Positions 25,853-35,504 of a stretch of 64,000 bases of DNA are shown one piece after another. How positions within the stretch are numbered: position 1 is the first letter of the stretch; each line of letters starts with the position of its first letter. The stretch spans positions 186,001 through 250,000 of the forward strand of contig OY969110.1 of NCBI GenBank assembly GCA_963697995.1, read 5' to 3'. This stretch comes from MFD00082-c5 sp963697995. Lineage in GTDB: Bacteria; Chlamydiota; Chlamydiia; Chlamydiales; JAJFMB01. The notes under the pieces are model-generated. The model was not told where the DNA came from. It was given only the letters and a program-made list of their open reading frames with translations, and did not search any database. The translations under genes and the position numbers were made by a program.

Positions 25853-28800
25853 TTAAAAGAGCTGAATCAGAGTCGCGATCATAATCGTAAACTCTCTCTC
25901 CCCCTTCTCCTCAAAGCGCGCCCCAAAGTGCGTTCTTGGTTGTTTGCTTTGTATCAAAGCTAAAATGTTCTCATCGAGAAGAACTGCTCGAATTAAGAAA
26001 AACATCGAGTCGTTCTCTGTGTGAACCGCTTGATCATCTAAGTGATCTGCCAGATTTTGACTTAACAAATCTTTCATTTCATTGTTGATCGAGGTTTCCC
26101 TTTCAGTCAGATACTTAATGACTTCTTTAGAAACAGTCGTTATGGCACTACCATCTCGATTTGTACAAAGCTCTTTCACAAGCTCCTCTGCACGTTTAGG
26201 TAAATCTTTCCAGTTTTTATCTTTTTCCTTTTCAATTTTTGAAATCAATTGTTGAAGGGGGCGAATGGTCTCTCTTGGAAGTTCCCTCTTCTCCCCTCTT
26301 GTAAAGTTCACTTCTCTCGATTTGATATCTTGCGTGTCGTCAAGCTCATCAAATACGGTATAGGTAGGTATGCTCCTAATCTGTGCTAAAAGCTTTTTGG
26401 CTTGAAGACAAAGAGGAACAACATCCGGCAAAAGCTTTCCGTCTTTAATCATCTCTCCAAAGTCGAGATCTTGAGCTTCCATACTTCCCCGAATCTCTGG
26501 CCACTGGATCAACACGTTTCCACGCTTTTTCGCATCTTCGTAAAAATGGAGACGTGCTGTTAAATCTAAAATAATATACTCAAAAGAGCTTTTAGGATCT
26601 TTAGCATCGATTTGATAGCGAGAAAACTCCCTATCTTCCAACACATTCCCACCGGCAATGGCCGAGAAGCGCTGATTGAAGGAGCTTGCGTTATCCTTAA
26701 GAACCGCCTTTGGCACCACATACCGGACGAGGTGTTTATCTTCCTCGTTATAAGTTCTCTCAAGAGCCACCCTTGTGATCGACATCAAAGGCAGAAGCGC
26801 TGTCTTTCCAAAACCCATACGCGCTTGAGCGGCATCGATCGCCTCTTCGTGGTTTGTGTCCAAAATAAGAGAGCGGAACATTTTGATTTGCAAGACGTTA
26901 CATCTATTACCGTAATCCTCTTCGAAAGCCAAAAAGGCTCTTTGCATGATCTGCTCTTTTCTCTCATCATCTGTAAGTTGTTCTTTTAACAAAAGGTCAA
27001 CCGGGTAGTTTCTTTTAGTTAAAAGCAGCTCCACCATATTTCTCTCCCCAACAAGAGGGGCTTTTTCGATGTTTTCGATGTGCTGCACTTCTGTTTTATG
27101 GAAAAGATGCCTGATCATCGCATTTGAAAGGCGCACCATTTCTTGATTGTTAGCTACTCCATTTTTTGAAAACTTTGTATAATCTTGAGAAAGAATTGCA
27201 TACTTTAAGTCGACCATCGAGGCGCCAAACTGTGCTAATTCGCTCTTTAATATGGCTTCACTCTCTAGCTGGATTTGAAGATGTGTTTTCTTCTCTTCCG
27301 CTAATTTTTCTCTAACTTCAGCTTCAAACTCTTTATTTTTAAACTTGATTTCAAAGCCTGACTGCATCGCTCTAAAGAGGAACGATTCTAATCGACCAAT
27401 CGCTTGATTTAGCTGTTTTTGACTTAACGGAAGATGGGTTAATTGAGCTCTGATTTCGTTCATTAAAAAGGCAGTCGTTGCTTTTTCAATCGATTTAACA
27501 CGGTAATAAGTAGAACTTGGGATCTGCTCGATATACCCTTCTTTTTCTAAGAAAGTGAACACTTTTTGTAACTCTTTCTCGTTTAGTCCGTAAAGGCCTC
27601 GTTTAGTTTTAGGATCGATTCCAAACTCTTGATACAATCCGTCGAGTTTAAACTGTCCAAGCTCTTCCAAATAAAAGCCGATCACTTGATCAGGACTGTG
27701 TTTTTGAAACTCCTTGATCAACGGTTTTTGCTGTTTTGATAGCAATTGGTCAGCATCTTTGTGGCAAGAGGTGATAGCATGAGAAACTCCCAACCTTTCC
27801 AAAAGACTTCTTGCTCCCAAATACTGAAACTCCTCGGCAACAACCGGCTTCTCTTTTCTTTCCACTTGTCCTTTGAGAAGAGCCGCCTCTTGTAGGTAAT
27901 TATGCTCTGAAAGAAGCCCCGTTTTTCTCCAAAGAGCAATCACTTCCAAAGAGGGGCGCTCTTTTAAGCCTTTTAACTTATTTTCTATATCATCTTTTGA
28001 GGCCTTATAACGATCTTGTAACTCCTGAACCTTTTTCTTTTTGTCTGATAAAGGCGTATGGGAGAGATCTTGAACTCTATAGCTTAAATCTAAATAGCGG
28101 ATCAAATTCAACATCGTTTCAAGATTTGGATTTATTTTATCCCCTTTACCTTGATAAAGGTCAATTGCTTGATTCAATAACCTGATCTCTGTCTTTTTAA
28201 GAGGAGCATCGATCCGGTATTTAGCTAAATTTTTTACGAGGAGAAGAGGATCTGCATCCCCTTCAATCCCTTTTAAAGTGATCGCAAGAGCTGCCTGAAG
28301 ATCTCTTGTCGCAATCGATGCCTTGGTCGATTCGTAGAAAAGAACCGCCTCGACAGGCTTATCACAACACGCTTGATACTGATCTAAGATTTCTTTATAT
28401 ACTGTCACATAAAGATCGATTTGTTTTTGATCCGTTCCCGCAATACTTTCAATTAATTTATTATTCATAAATTTTAGAGCTGCGAAATAAATTTCGTAAT
28501 TCACATATTCCGCTTCATATCCATCAAAATTTTCGATAAATTCATCTTGTAAATTAGCAGGAATTAACATTTTTATCTTATCTAAGTCTTTACCGTGTGC
28601 ATCATCTGAAAGAGGAGCTAAGAAAGTTTTCTCTTCAAATTCAATCAGCTGATTTTCGATATTTGCTATTCGCTTTTCAAGTTCTCGAATCTCATTTTTT
28701 CCAAGATGGGAGCGCCCTTCTAAAGTTTTTATCTCTTTGCGATAGTTCAACTCTTTCAACTTGGTCTCCATAGCGCGTCTTTTCTCTTCATTCACACTAT

Positions 28801-31800
28801 TTTTAAACACAAGACACGAAAGATCGGAGTTTAAATCGAGAACTTTTTTTGGCATTCCCGCCCTTTCAGCAGCCCATTGAGTCGTTTCTTTTGGAGTCGA
28901 CCAAAAGTTGACTTTTTTCCCTAGAGTTGTTTCCTTGTGAAGCTTTAATCCAAGTGAAGGAACAAAATAGTGGTTCCCATCCAAACTCTCTAAAATTTCA
29001 TTTGGACTTATACTCTTTAAAAGAGTCTCTTGGATTTTGTACACTACATTAGACATGAACCGGTACGAACCCTCTTTGGTTTGAACAGTCCAAGGATCTC
29101 CTTTTGTCAAACGACAAATTAACTCCCCTTCCTTGTTGTAGCCATAAACAACCCCTCTTTCGTCTTGCCAAAACGACTGAATCCCCATTCTGTGAAAGAC
29201 ACTTAAAGGCATCAAAATCGTTTCTTTTTCGACAAACTGCAACTCTTTTTGTTCAGGTTTATTAAAATCTGTTGTCAATTTCTTTTGAACGATGAGCTGA
29301 TCACCCGATTTTTTTATGATGATTTGAGGAGTGCTATGAGCCCCTTGTTTGGTGTAATAAACAAACGCCTGGAGAGTTGCATCCCAATCATACGGATACC
29401 CTTCAATATTTAAGGAGAGGATCGCAGGGTGGGCCTGCAAATCACCCGGAAGAGCGATCTGCTGCTTTCCGTCTTTATACAAAACTCCCGTGACGGCATC
29501 GATTTTAATTCGTGTACCAAAAGAGATGATTTGAGGAATAACTGTTTGTGAAAACTTTCTGTCTCCTGAAGTCGTTTTAAGTTCTCGTTTGATCAGCTTG
29601 GTTTCGTGATCGCTATCTTTATCATTTTCAAAAGCTTCAGTTATTTTATCTATAAAATCAGTATCTTTTAGCATATCTGAGATCTCATGATCTCGCTCAA
29701 TCATAGCTAAAAGAGCTTTGTCTGTGGCCACTTTTAAGAAACCGTCGATCTCTTTTTTTCCTTCAAAAAAATTAAATAAAATTTCTTGATAGGCCACTTT
29801 ATACTTTAACAATTTATAAAATGTTTCAGGATCGTTTAAATCTTTTGCAGAATAACTCTTAATAAAGCGCGCATACCCCATTAACATTTCAGGGACACGT
29901 TTAGAATCGATAAGAGACTGATTAAATGCGGTATCATCGTGAACCTGTGAAGGATCTAACTTTGCTAAAAGATCTTTGTAAAAAATAGAGGAAGAAGGAG
30001 CCATTGTTTTTGGATCCCAACTATCACTGCCCACAATTTTAGTCTTAATAAAATCTTTCACAGCTTGAGGCTCGTAAGCGTGAGCGTGAATAAGCGCCCT
30101 CTCTATCGCTTCTCTTCCCTGATCGTGCTCCTCTTTGTAGTGGTCAAACACATAAGAGAGCAAATCAGCTGAGTGCGCATGTGCTGCTACGGCTCGACAA
30201 GCATCGAGAAGAGCTCTTGTTTTAGTGTCTTCTTTAAGAGTCGACAATTGATACGATTTTACAAGAATACTCTCCTCAACTCCTTCAAGACCAATAGATG
30301 TCCCCTGAAGAGCTAACCCCACTTCCTCAATCGTGGCTTCAGTAGAAGAGCCCCCCAATTGTATTAAACCCTTAAGGCTCTCCTTCTCAGCAAATTGAAG
30401 CCCACTTAACTCAATCAGCTGAATAAGATGGGAGCGCTCTTTTTCCACCACCGCTACTTGCTTGTTTTCACAAAAGAGCATTTTGAGGTAAAGACTCAAA
30501 AATCCTCCCCTTTCAGAGTTCGTCATCTTATTAAACTCAAACTGATCTTTATCTTTAAATTGATTTAAAAAGATTGTTTTAATCTCATCATCTATAGGCT
30601 GTTTTTGATCAAAACCGAGATTAATGAGATCACGGCAAGCAGAAATGATCATAAATTTTGCAATTTTTGATTCTTTAAAGCGAGGGGTATTTACCAAGGC
30701 TTTTACCCACTCAACCTGACGCTCTTGATCTGTACTTCCAATTAAATTGTTCCTTATTCTTTCAAGAGCCTCAACAAAATCTTCTATCGCAATGGTTTTC
30801 CCATGAAGGGCTTGAAAATCTGGTAATTTTATTGATAAAGATGAACGATCTACTTCGACGACCCCTTTTCCTATGAGATCTGTCGTCAAACCGACTTCAT
30901 TTGATTTTTCTTGAGCTTTTTTCCGATCTTCAATTTTCTGATGAATTTTTTCAGCAAAAGCTAAAAATCCCCCAACGACATCTTCTCCAGACTTTTTATA
31001 TCCCCGTTTAAACTCTTTATTAGCAGCAAGTTTTGCCGTCGCTTCATCTCTTGCTTTTTGGTTATTTGGAAATTTTAGGTGATCGAATTTAAGAGAGGGA
31101 GACATTTTTTGTCCCGTAATTTTTTCAAGCCATACCTCAAAACAATCAGCCATGACTCTGTTAGCCTCTTCCTTGCTCGAGCACGCCTCCATTTTTTCCT
31201 CAAGCTCGATCTCCTCCATATGACCGACAAAAATCTCTTGAAGCCTCTGATTCCATTGGTGAATATCCTCAGCTAAATTAAGCTCGCGACTTAAACTGTC
31301 AAAATCGAGACGCTCCTTCTCTTCTTTGGCTGCAATTTTTGCAACGCTCTTAATATCTCCAATTCCATTTTTATTTTGAAGAGCCGCGGCATAATCGGTA
31401 TAAGGTGTAATCCTTGTTTTAAAAACCTCTAAATGCTTTTTTTGTACCTTCTCAACAAAATCAATAGCTGCATTATGAATCTTATCGCTAGCGCTTTTTT
31501 CAGGATTAGTGCGTTTGGGAAGATCACCTGAAGACATCGATCGAGCATCATACTTAGAAATGATAAGGGGTAGCTGACATTCGGCCTTTTTTTCCATACT
31601 GAGACGAATCACATCATTTGCAAAACGATTCTCCCTCTCCTCATTTCTCTCATCGACCGTTTGCATCTCGTTTAAATTTTTCCAAAGAACTGACTCTTTT
31701 TGTGTTGTTTTGATGTGTTCAGCTTGTTTTCCATACTCAGCAAGAGATTGTTTAAATTTCTGAAGATAAGAAGGCTCTTTAAACGCCTCTTTAGAAAGCT

Positions 31801-33091
31801 TTAACTCCTCTTTTTGAAGATCTTGAATAACCTCTTTTGCAAGATTTAAAAACTCGGCATCAGACGCCTTTTTAATCTCTTCCGACCGATCAATTTTTCC
31901 TAAAATTTGAAGTCCGTTTGAAATCCTTTGAGTGATAGCCTCTCTTACCAATTTAAGAGACCCCTTAATTTCTCGATTTAAATTATGGATTTTCTGAGTG
32001 ACTTGAACGACATTACCATCAGCCTTTTGACTTGCTTTTTGCTGCTCCTCCAAAGCTTTCACCTCAAAAGAATAGTAAGTGTGCTCAAAGCTGCCAGGAT
32101 TCGTTTTAGTTTGCCAATCTTTAACAAGCGCAAGCCTTTCCTTAAGATATCTCTTTTCCTCTTCAGAGGTGTATTTGAGTTCTAGGTCCTCTTTAGTGGT
32201 TGGCTTCAACGTTTCAAAAAGCTTTAACAACTCAAGCTCTTTTTTGTGAAAATGGGTAAGAGTTCTCTGAGCCACTTCTTGTTTTTTCGTTAAAAGTTGT
32301 TTTTTAATAGAAAAAGGTGCGGAATTGACAAGAGATGCGAGATCTTCTCTTTTCAAGAGGTTCGGGTATTTAAGGAATAAACTATAATCTTTTTTTACAT
32401 CTTCCGAGGAGATTTTATCTTCAGCGTCTTTTTGTGAGTCAAAAACTTGTTCAAAGGCATTAACCACAAACTTAAATCCAGAAAATCTACGGAAAAGGGC
32501 TGTATTATCGGGGTTCTCAAGAATTTTATCGATACTTGATTTAACTTCTTCAACCTCGACCTCTGAAATATCTCGATTGGCAAGCTTATCTAGTTGAGAT
32601 TTGATCTCTTTTAACGGCTGATCATGAGCACCTCCAACCGTTTCTTGATACCAATTGTCCATAAGCTCTTTTTTCTCATCGTGAGACAACTCGTATTTCC
32701 CCTCTCCGACGATAGCTTTATTAATTGACTTTTTTGTTTTAAGGGCGTTGTTAAGAGCGGCAGTTCTCAACTCAAGGCGATCGGCCTTGGAAGGGGAAAA
32801 TCTTTTTCTTACAATAAGGGGGCTTTTAATAAACATAAGGATCGTTTTTTTAGAGAAGGACTTAAGAGATTTCCCCCCTTTTATCGAAAGCCTTAAGGCA
32901 GAGAGGGCAGCAAAGGCGATCATTTCAACGGCAATAGCTAGGGCTCGGGCACTTCGATAAACGGCTCTTCCAAGTTTATTTTTAATTTTCCCTTCAATCA
33001 TGTAGGAAGAAACATCAAACTCTTCGAACTTTTTATCAGTTTTAGGTAAATCGAGATATTTAAAGGTGTGCCTATTTAATAATACGCCCAT
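25853..33091 (-). CDS. Giant DUF3638-type helicase-like protein, N-terminal part (frameshifted)
   Basis: The 2412-residue product begins at an ATG behind AAAGGAT. A moderately hydrophobic stretch at about 45-75 (IAVEMIAFAALSALRLSI) is followed by long charged helical and coiled-coil regions. Near the C-terminus there is a nucleotide-binding P-loop ARMGFGKTALLPLM (G2093-T2097) and a DExD-like box TVFDELDDTQD (D2248), the layout of DUF3638-type superfamily-2 proteins also found in fungi and other chlamydiae. The frame ends shortly after EKGEREFTIM; the family sequence continues in the other frame of the next feature. A separate consensus-like promoter precedes it. Function is unknown, and size and lack of a secretion signal do not decide its location. 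Confidence 0.78.
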   Translation of the reverse strand: MGVLLNRHTFKYLDLPKTDKKFEEFDVSSYMIEGKIKNKLGRAVYRSARALAIAVEMIAFAALSALRLSIKGGKSLKSFSKKTILMFIKSPLIVRKRFSPSKADRLELRTAALNNALKTKKSINKAIVGEGKYELSHDEKKELMDNWYQETVGGAHDQPLKEIKSQLDKLANRDISEVEVEEVKSSIDKILENPDNTALFRRFSGFKFVVNAFEQVFDSQKDAEDKISSEDVKKDYSLFLKYPNLLKREDLASLVNSAPFSIKKQLLTKKQEVAQRTLTHFHKKELELLKLFETLKPTTKEDLELKYTSEEEKRYLKERLALVKDWQTKTNPGSFEHTYYSFEVKALEEQQKASQKADGNVVQVTQKIHNLNREIKGSLKLVREAITQRISNGLQILGKIDRSEEIKKASDAEFLNLAKEVIQDLQKEELKLSKEAFKEPSYLQKFKQSLAEYGKQAEHIKTTQKESVLWKNLNEMQTVDERNEERENRFANDVIRLSMEKKAECQLPLIISKYDARSMSSGDLPKRTNPEKSASDKIHNAAIDFVEKVQKKHLEVFKTRITPYTDYAAALQNKNGIGDIKSVAKIAAKEEKERLDFDSLSRELNLAEDIHQWNQRLQEIFVGHMEEIELEEKMEACSSKEEANRVMADCFEVWLEKITGQKMSPSLKFDHLKFPNNQKARDEATAKLAANKEFKRGYKKSGEDVVGGFLAFAEKIHQKIEDRKKAQEKSNEVGLTTDLIGKGVVEVDRSSLSIKLPDFQALHGKTIAIEDFVEALERIRNNLIGSTDQERQVEWVKALVNTPRFKESKIAKFMIISACRDLINLGFDQKQPIDDEIKTIFLNQFKDKDQFEFNKMTNSERGGFLSLYLKMLFCENKQVAVVEKERSHLIQLIELSGLQFAEKESLKGLIQLGGSSTEATIEEVGLALQGTSIGLEGVEESILVKSYQLSTLKEDTKTRALLDACRAVAAHAHSADLLSYVFDHYKEEHDQGREAIERALIHAHAYEPQAVKDFIKTKIVGSDSWDPKTMAPSSSIFYKDLLAKLDPSQVHDDTAFNQSLIDSKRVPEMLMGYARFIKSYSAKDLNDPETFYKLLKYKVAYQEILFNFFEGKKEIDGFLKVATDKALLAMIERDHEISDMLKDTDFIDKITEAFENDKDSDHETKLIKRELKTTSGDRKFSQTVIPQIISFGTRIKIDAVTGVLYKDGKQQIALPGDLQAHPAILSLNIEGYPYDWDATLQAFVYYTKQGAHSTPQIIIKKSGDQLIVQKKLTTDFNKPEQKELQFVEKETILMPLSVFHRMGIQSFWQDERGVVYGYNKEGELICRLTKGDPWTVQTKEGSYRFMSNVVYKIQETLLKSISPNEILESLDGNHYFVPSLGLKLHKETTLGKKVNFWSTPKETTQWAAERAGMPKKVLDLNSDLSCLVFKNSVNEEKRRAMETKLKELNYRKEIKTLEGRSHLGKNEIRELEKRIANIENQLIEFEEKTFLAPLSDDAHGKDLDKIKMLIPANLQDEFIENFDGYEAEYVNYEIYFAALKFMNNKLIESIAGTDQKQIDLYVTVYKEILDQYQACCDKPVEAVLFYESTKASIATRDLQAALAITLKGIEGDADPLLLVKNLAKYRIDAPLKKTEIRLLNQAIDLYQGKGDKINPNLETMLNLIRYLDLSYRVQDLSHTPLSDKKKKVQELQDRYKASKDDIENKLKGLKERPSLEVIALWRKTGLLSEHNYLQEAALLKGQVERKEKPVVAEEFQYLGARSLLERLGVSHAITSCHKDADQLLSKQQKPLIKEFQKHSPDQVIGFYLEELGQFKLDGLYQEFGIDPKTKRGLYGLNEKELQKVFTFLEKEGYIEQIPSSTYYRVKSIEKATTAFLMNEIRAQLTHLPLSQKQLNQAIGRLESFLFRAMQSGFEIKFKNKEFEAEVREKLAEEKKTHLQIQLESEAILKSELAQFGASMVDLKYAILSQDYTKFSKNGVANNQEMVRLSNAMIRHLFHKTEVQHIENIEKAPLVGERNMVELLLTKRNYPVDLLLKEQLTDDERKEQIMQRAFLAFEEDYGNRCNVLQIKMFRSLILDTNHEEAIDAAQARMGFGKTALLPLMSITRVALERTYNEEDKHLVRYVVPKAVLKDNASSFNQRFSAIAGGNVLEDREFSRYQIDAKDPKSSFEYIILDLTARLHFYEDAKKRGNVLIQWPEIRGSMEAQDLDFGEMIKDGKLLPDVVPLCLQAKKLLAQIRSIPTYTVFDELDDTQDIKSREVNFTRGEKRELPRETIRPLQQLISKIEKEKDKNWKDLPKRAEELVKELCTNRDGSAITTVSKEVIKYLTERETSINNEMKDLLSQNLADHLDDQAVHTENDSMFFLIRAVLLDENILALIQSKQPRTHFGARFEEKGEREFTIMIATLIQLF

Positions 33092-33134
33092 TATATTAAT
33101 CCTTTTTAAAAAAAATTTATTTAAATATTTGTTT

Positions 33135-33163
33135 ATTATACTATGTTAAAACTTAAAAATCAA
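33135..33163 (-). promoter_or_regulatory. Strong sigma70-type promoter for the giant gene
   Basis: Minus strand TTGATT (33163-33158), a 17-nt spacer, and TATAAT (33140-33135). The start of transcription would leave a leader of about 37 nt containing the AAAGGAT ribosome-binding site before the ATG at 33091. Confidence 0.6.
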
Positions 33164-33298
33164 GGACTTTTTAAAAACATTTTTACATGAGACAGGTGTT
33201 AACTTAAAAAATGATGAGAATTCTTATAGATCAATGACTTATTTTTTTTGAAAATCTTTTACCTTCCCTCGGCGATGTCTTAAGAAAGGGAGTATTAA

Positions 33299-33343
33299 AT
33301 GACTTCAGGTTTCTTCTTTAAAGGAATTGGTAACTTCGTGTAA
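33299..33343 (+). CDS. 14-codon ORF: leader peptide or frameshifted true start of the LOG-domain gene
   Basis: An ATG at 33299 sits six bases after AAAGGGAG, the best translation start in this region, and encodes MTSGFFFKGIGNFV before a stop at 33341. The 725-codon frame that follows is shifted by +1 relative to it. Dropping one base near GGAATTGG would fuse them as MTSGFFFKGLVTSCKGK. It is either a leader peptide or the real N-terminus separated by an indel. Confidence 0.45.
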   Translation: MTSGFFFKGIGNFV

Positions 33344-35504
33344 AGGGAAGGAAAACGGTTTAAACGGAGCTTGCATCTTGTCTGATCCCTTCGAAATGTC
33401 TCACTTCGATCTTGTCACCCCGGACGGCTCCATCACAAAATATGAGAAGCTGTCCGAAACGACAGCTGTCGCCGAAGTTTTTATCACTAAAATCTCCCAA
33501 AAATTCATAGGATTTAACCTCGATCCTAAACAACTCTTCTTCAATATCAAAAGTACGCTAGCACAGCTTGGGTTAAACGGCACTCTTCAAAATTTCTCTT
33601 ACGACAAAAAAAACGGATCGGCACAAGTTAAAGTTCTTTTAACAAGTATCGGTCCGATAGCCAAAAAACTCCTCGATTATCTCCAAATTGGGGTGAACTT
33701 AGGCAAACTTTTTGCCGCCGACGATAGGCGCCTAGTAAGAGACCCCGAGTATTTGGGGCGAATGTTTGGCAGATCAGATAGGCTGGGGCGCCCCCTGCTC
33801 TCCCTCGGAGGACTTCACGGAAGCCGCGATTTAATCTTAGAAAAAGTGGATGGCAGGTGTGTCGCGTATCTTACTCTTCTCAATGGCCGGATCGAATACG
33901 ACGAAGAGATTTACACCTTTTTGCCAACCCTCGTAAGAGCCCTAATTGCTGGCTACCAAACAAGAGATTTACTCAAACTTCATCAGATCTGGAAATCAGA
34001 GGTGCCAAGAAATGTTGAAGAGGGAGAGCTTCTTTTAGTCAAAACACATCCCCTTCACATCCGAACAGTTTTTGCAAAAGTCGTCGATCCTCTCCTCTCT
34101 CAAGGCTACAAACACACAAGTGCCGATATCCTTCAGCCAGACACCTCAGCTTCAGGAGACATCTATGAACTTTATGGGCATAGCAAAAGGGAATTAACCG
34201 ATATTCCCCTCGAATTTTACACCCTGGAGCCGTACCGAGAGCATATTTTTTTCTCCGATCGAGATAAACTCAAGGCAGGCCTTGAGAACCCCTCAACTCT
34301 TTTTGCCGCTTTTGCAACGGCTCCAGAGCCTCTAGAGAAGGGGGCTGCAGTTTTCGTCGTTAAGGGAGAGCAACTGATCCACCTAAAGCAGGATGACTGG
34401 ATTGCAAAAGACATTCTCCTACAAGAGTTTCCCGGTTCCTCCCACGAGGAGAGGCAAGCGATGATGGTGGAGAGATACATCCAACAACAACCCTCCTATC
34501 TTTTTCTAAAAGCGATTAGCGAAGAGGTGATCACAAGTCAGGGCGTTTTACTCACCAGATACTTCCCCTCCCCCCTTTTAAAACGACTTTTGTTAAGCGA
34601 TCGAATCCAGAGGTGTTTAAAAGGGATCTACTTTCAATACCCCTCTCGTTCAGGCGATGGGTTCTTCTCCGCTGAAGATAGAACCCTATTAAACGATTTA
34701 AACAAGTTTGGAATTCCCGTTTCATGGGTTGATGAGACCTCGCAACAAATTTTGCGCTACACCCAAAAACCCGATCACGACTCAGGACTCTTCGTCCCCT
34801 TGAATCAACTCAAGACATATCTAAACTCTACAACCTTTGGTGTTTACGGATCTAACCTTCTCGAAGGAGATTTTGAACATGAAATGAGAGGTCTTCTTAG
34901 TGGTATCCTCCATTTGAGGAACGAAGTTCTGCATCCCTTGCTCAATAAAGACACGCCGATCGCTTTGATTACCGGAGGGGGGCCCGGGGCAATGGAAGTG
35001 GGGAACCGAGTGGCCAAAGAGCTTGGAATCTTATCTTGCGGCAATATCGTCGATTTTCGAAACAAATCGCAATCTTTTATCAATGAACAGCTTCAGAATC
35101 CTTACATCGAAGCGAAAATGACCTACAGAATCGACAAACTCGTCGAAAGGCAATCAGAGTTTAACCTCGATTTCCCTATCTTTTTAAAAGGGGGGATTGG
35201 CACCGATTTTGAATTCTCGTTAGAAGAGGTGAGACGAAAAGTAGGGGCAATTTCCCCAAACCCTGTAATTCTTTTTGGCGATCCTAGCTACTGGAGGGAA
35301 AAAATCACTCACCGGTTCCAAAGCAACTTAAAAAATGGGACGATCAAAGGGTCTGAATGGGTCAGCAACTGCTTTTACTGCGTGAAATCGGCAACTGAGG
35401 CTCTACAGGTCTACAAAAAGTTCTTTACAGCAACCCTTCCGATTGGAAAAGAGGGGCCAATCTACCAGGAAGGATTCGTTACAGTTTCTGAGTTGAAGCA
35501 TTAA
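33327..35504 (+). CDS. Large protein with C-terminal LOG (PGGxGTxxE-type) Rossmann domain
   Basis: The start is uncertain: the frame opens with a TTG at 33327 only three bases after AAAGGA, and the first ATG is at 33396 without a ribosome-binding site; see the small ORF at 33299. The C-terminal 240 residues have the LOG/lysine-decarboxylase-like fold: TFGVYGSN at the first strand, ALITGGGPGAMEVGN, and FLKGGIGTDFEFSLEEV, a variant of PGGxGTxxE with Lys for Pro. LOG proteins cleave the ribose phosphate from nucleotides. The N-terminal 480 residues are unrecognised, so the fused function is unknown. The 3' end overlaps the convergent gene by 26 bp. Confidence 0.75.
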   Translation: MVTSCKGKENGLNGACILSDPFEMSHFDLVTPDGSITKYEKLSETTAVAEVFITKISQKFIGFNLDPKQLFFNIKSTLAQLGLNGTLQNFSYDKKNGSAQVKVLLTSIGPIAKKLLDYLQIGVNLGKLFAADDRRLVRDPEYLGRMFGRSDRLGRPLLSLGGLHGSRDLILEKVDGRCVAYLTLLNGRIEYDEEIYTFLPTLVRALIAGYQTRDLLKLHQIWKSEVPRNVEEGELLLVKTHPLHIRTVFAKVVDPLLSQGYKHTSADILQPDTSASGDIYELYGHSKRELTDIPLEFYTLEPYREHIFFSDRDKLKAGLENPSTLFAAFATAPEPLEKGAAVFVVKGEQLIHLKQDDWIAKDILLQEFPGSSHEERQAMMVERYIQQQPSYLFLKAISEEVITSQGVLLTRYFPSPLLKRLLLSDRIQRCLKGIYFQYPSRSGDGFFSAEDRTLLNDLNKFGIPVSWVDETSQQILRYTQKPDHDSGLFVPLNQLKTYLNSTTFGVYGSNLLEGDFEHEMRGLLSGILHLRNEVLHPLLNKDTPIALITGGGPGAMEVGNRVAKELGILSCGNIVDFRNKSQSFINEQLQNPYIEAKMTYRIDKLVERQSEFNLDFPIFLKGGIGTDFEFSLEEVRRKVGAISPNPVILFGDPSYWREKITHRFQSNLKNGTIKGSEWVSNCFYCVKSATEALQVYKKFFTATLPIGKEGPIYQEGFVTVSELKH

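Noticed and set aside
26612..26989. 125-codon plus-strand frame inside the giant gene
   Set aside because: It lies opposite the conserved P-loop region and has no start signal of its own.
33092..33298. Possible small RNA in the gap before the LOG-domain gene
   Set aside because: Only the divergent promoter for the giant gene could be supported; no terminator-like hairpin or conserved structure was seen.
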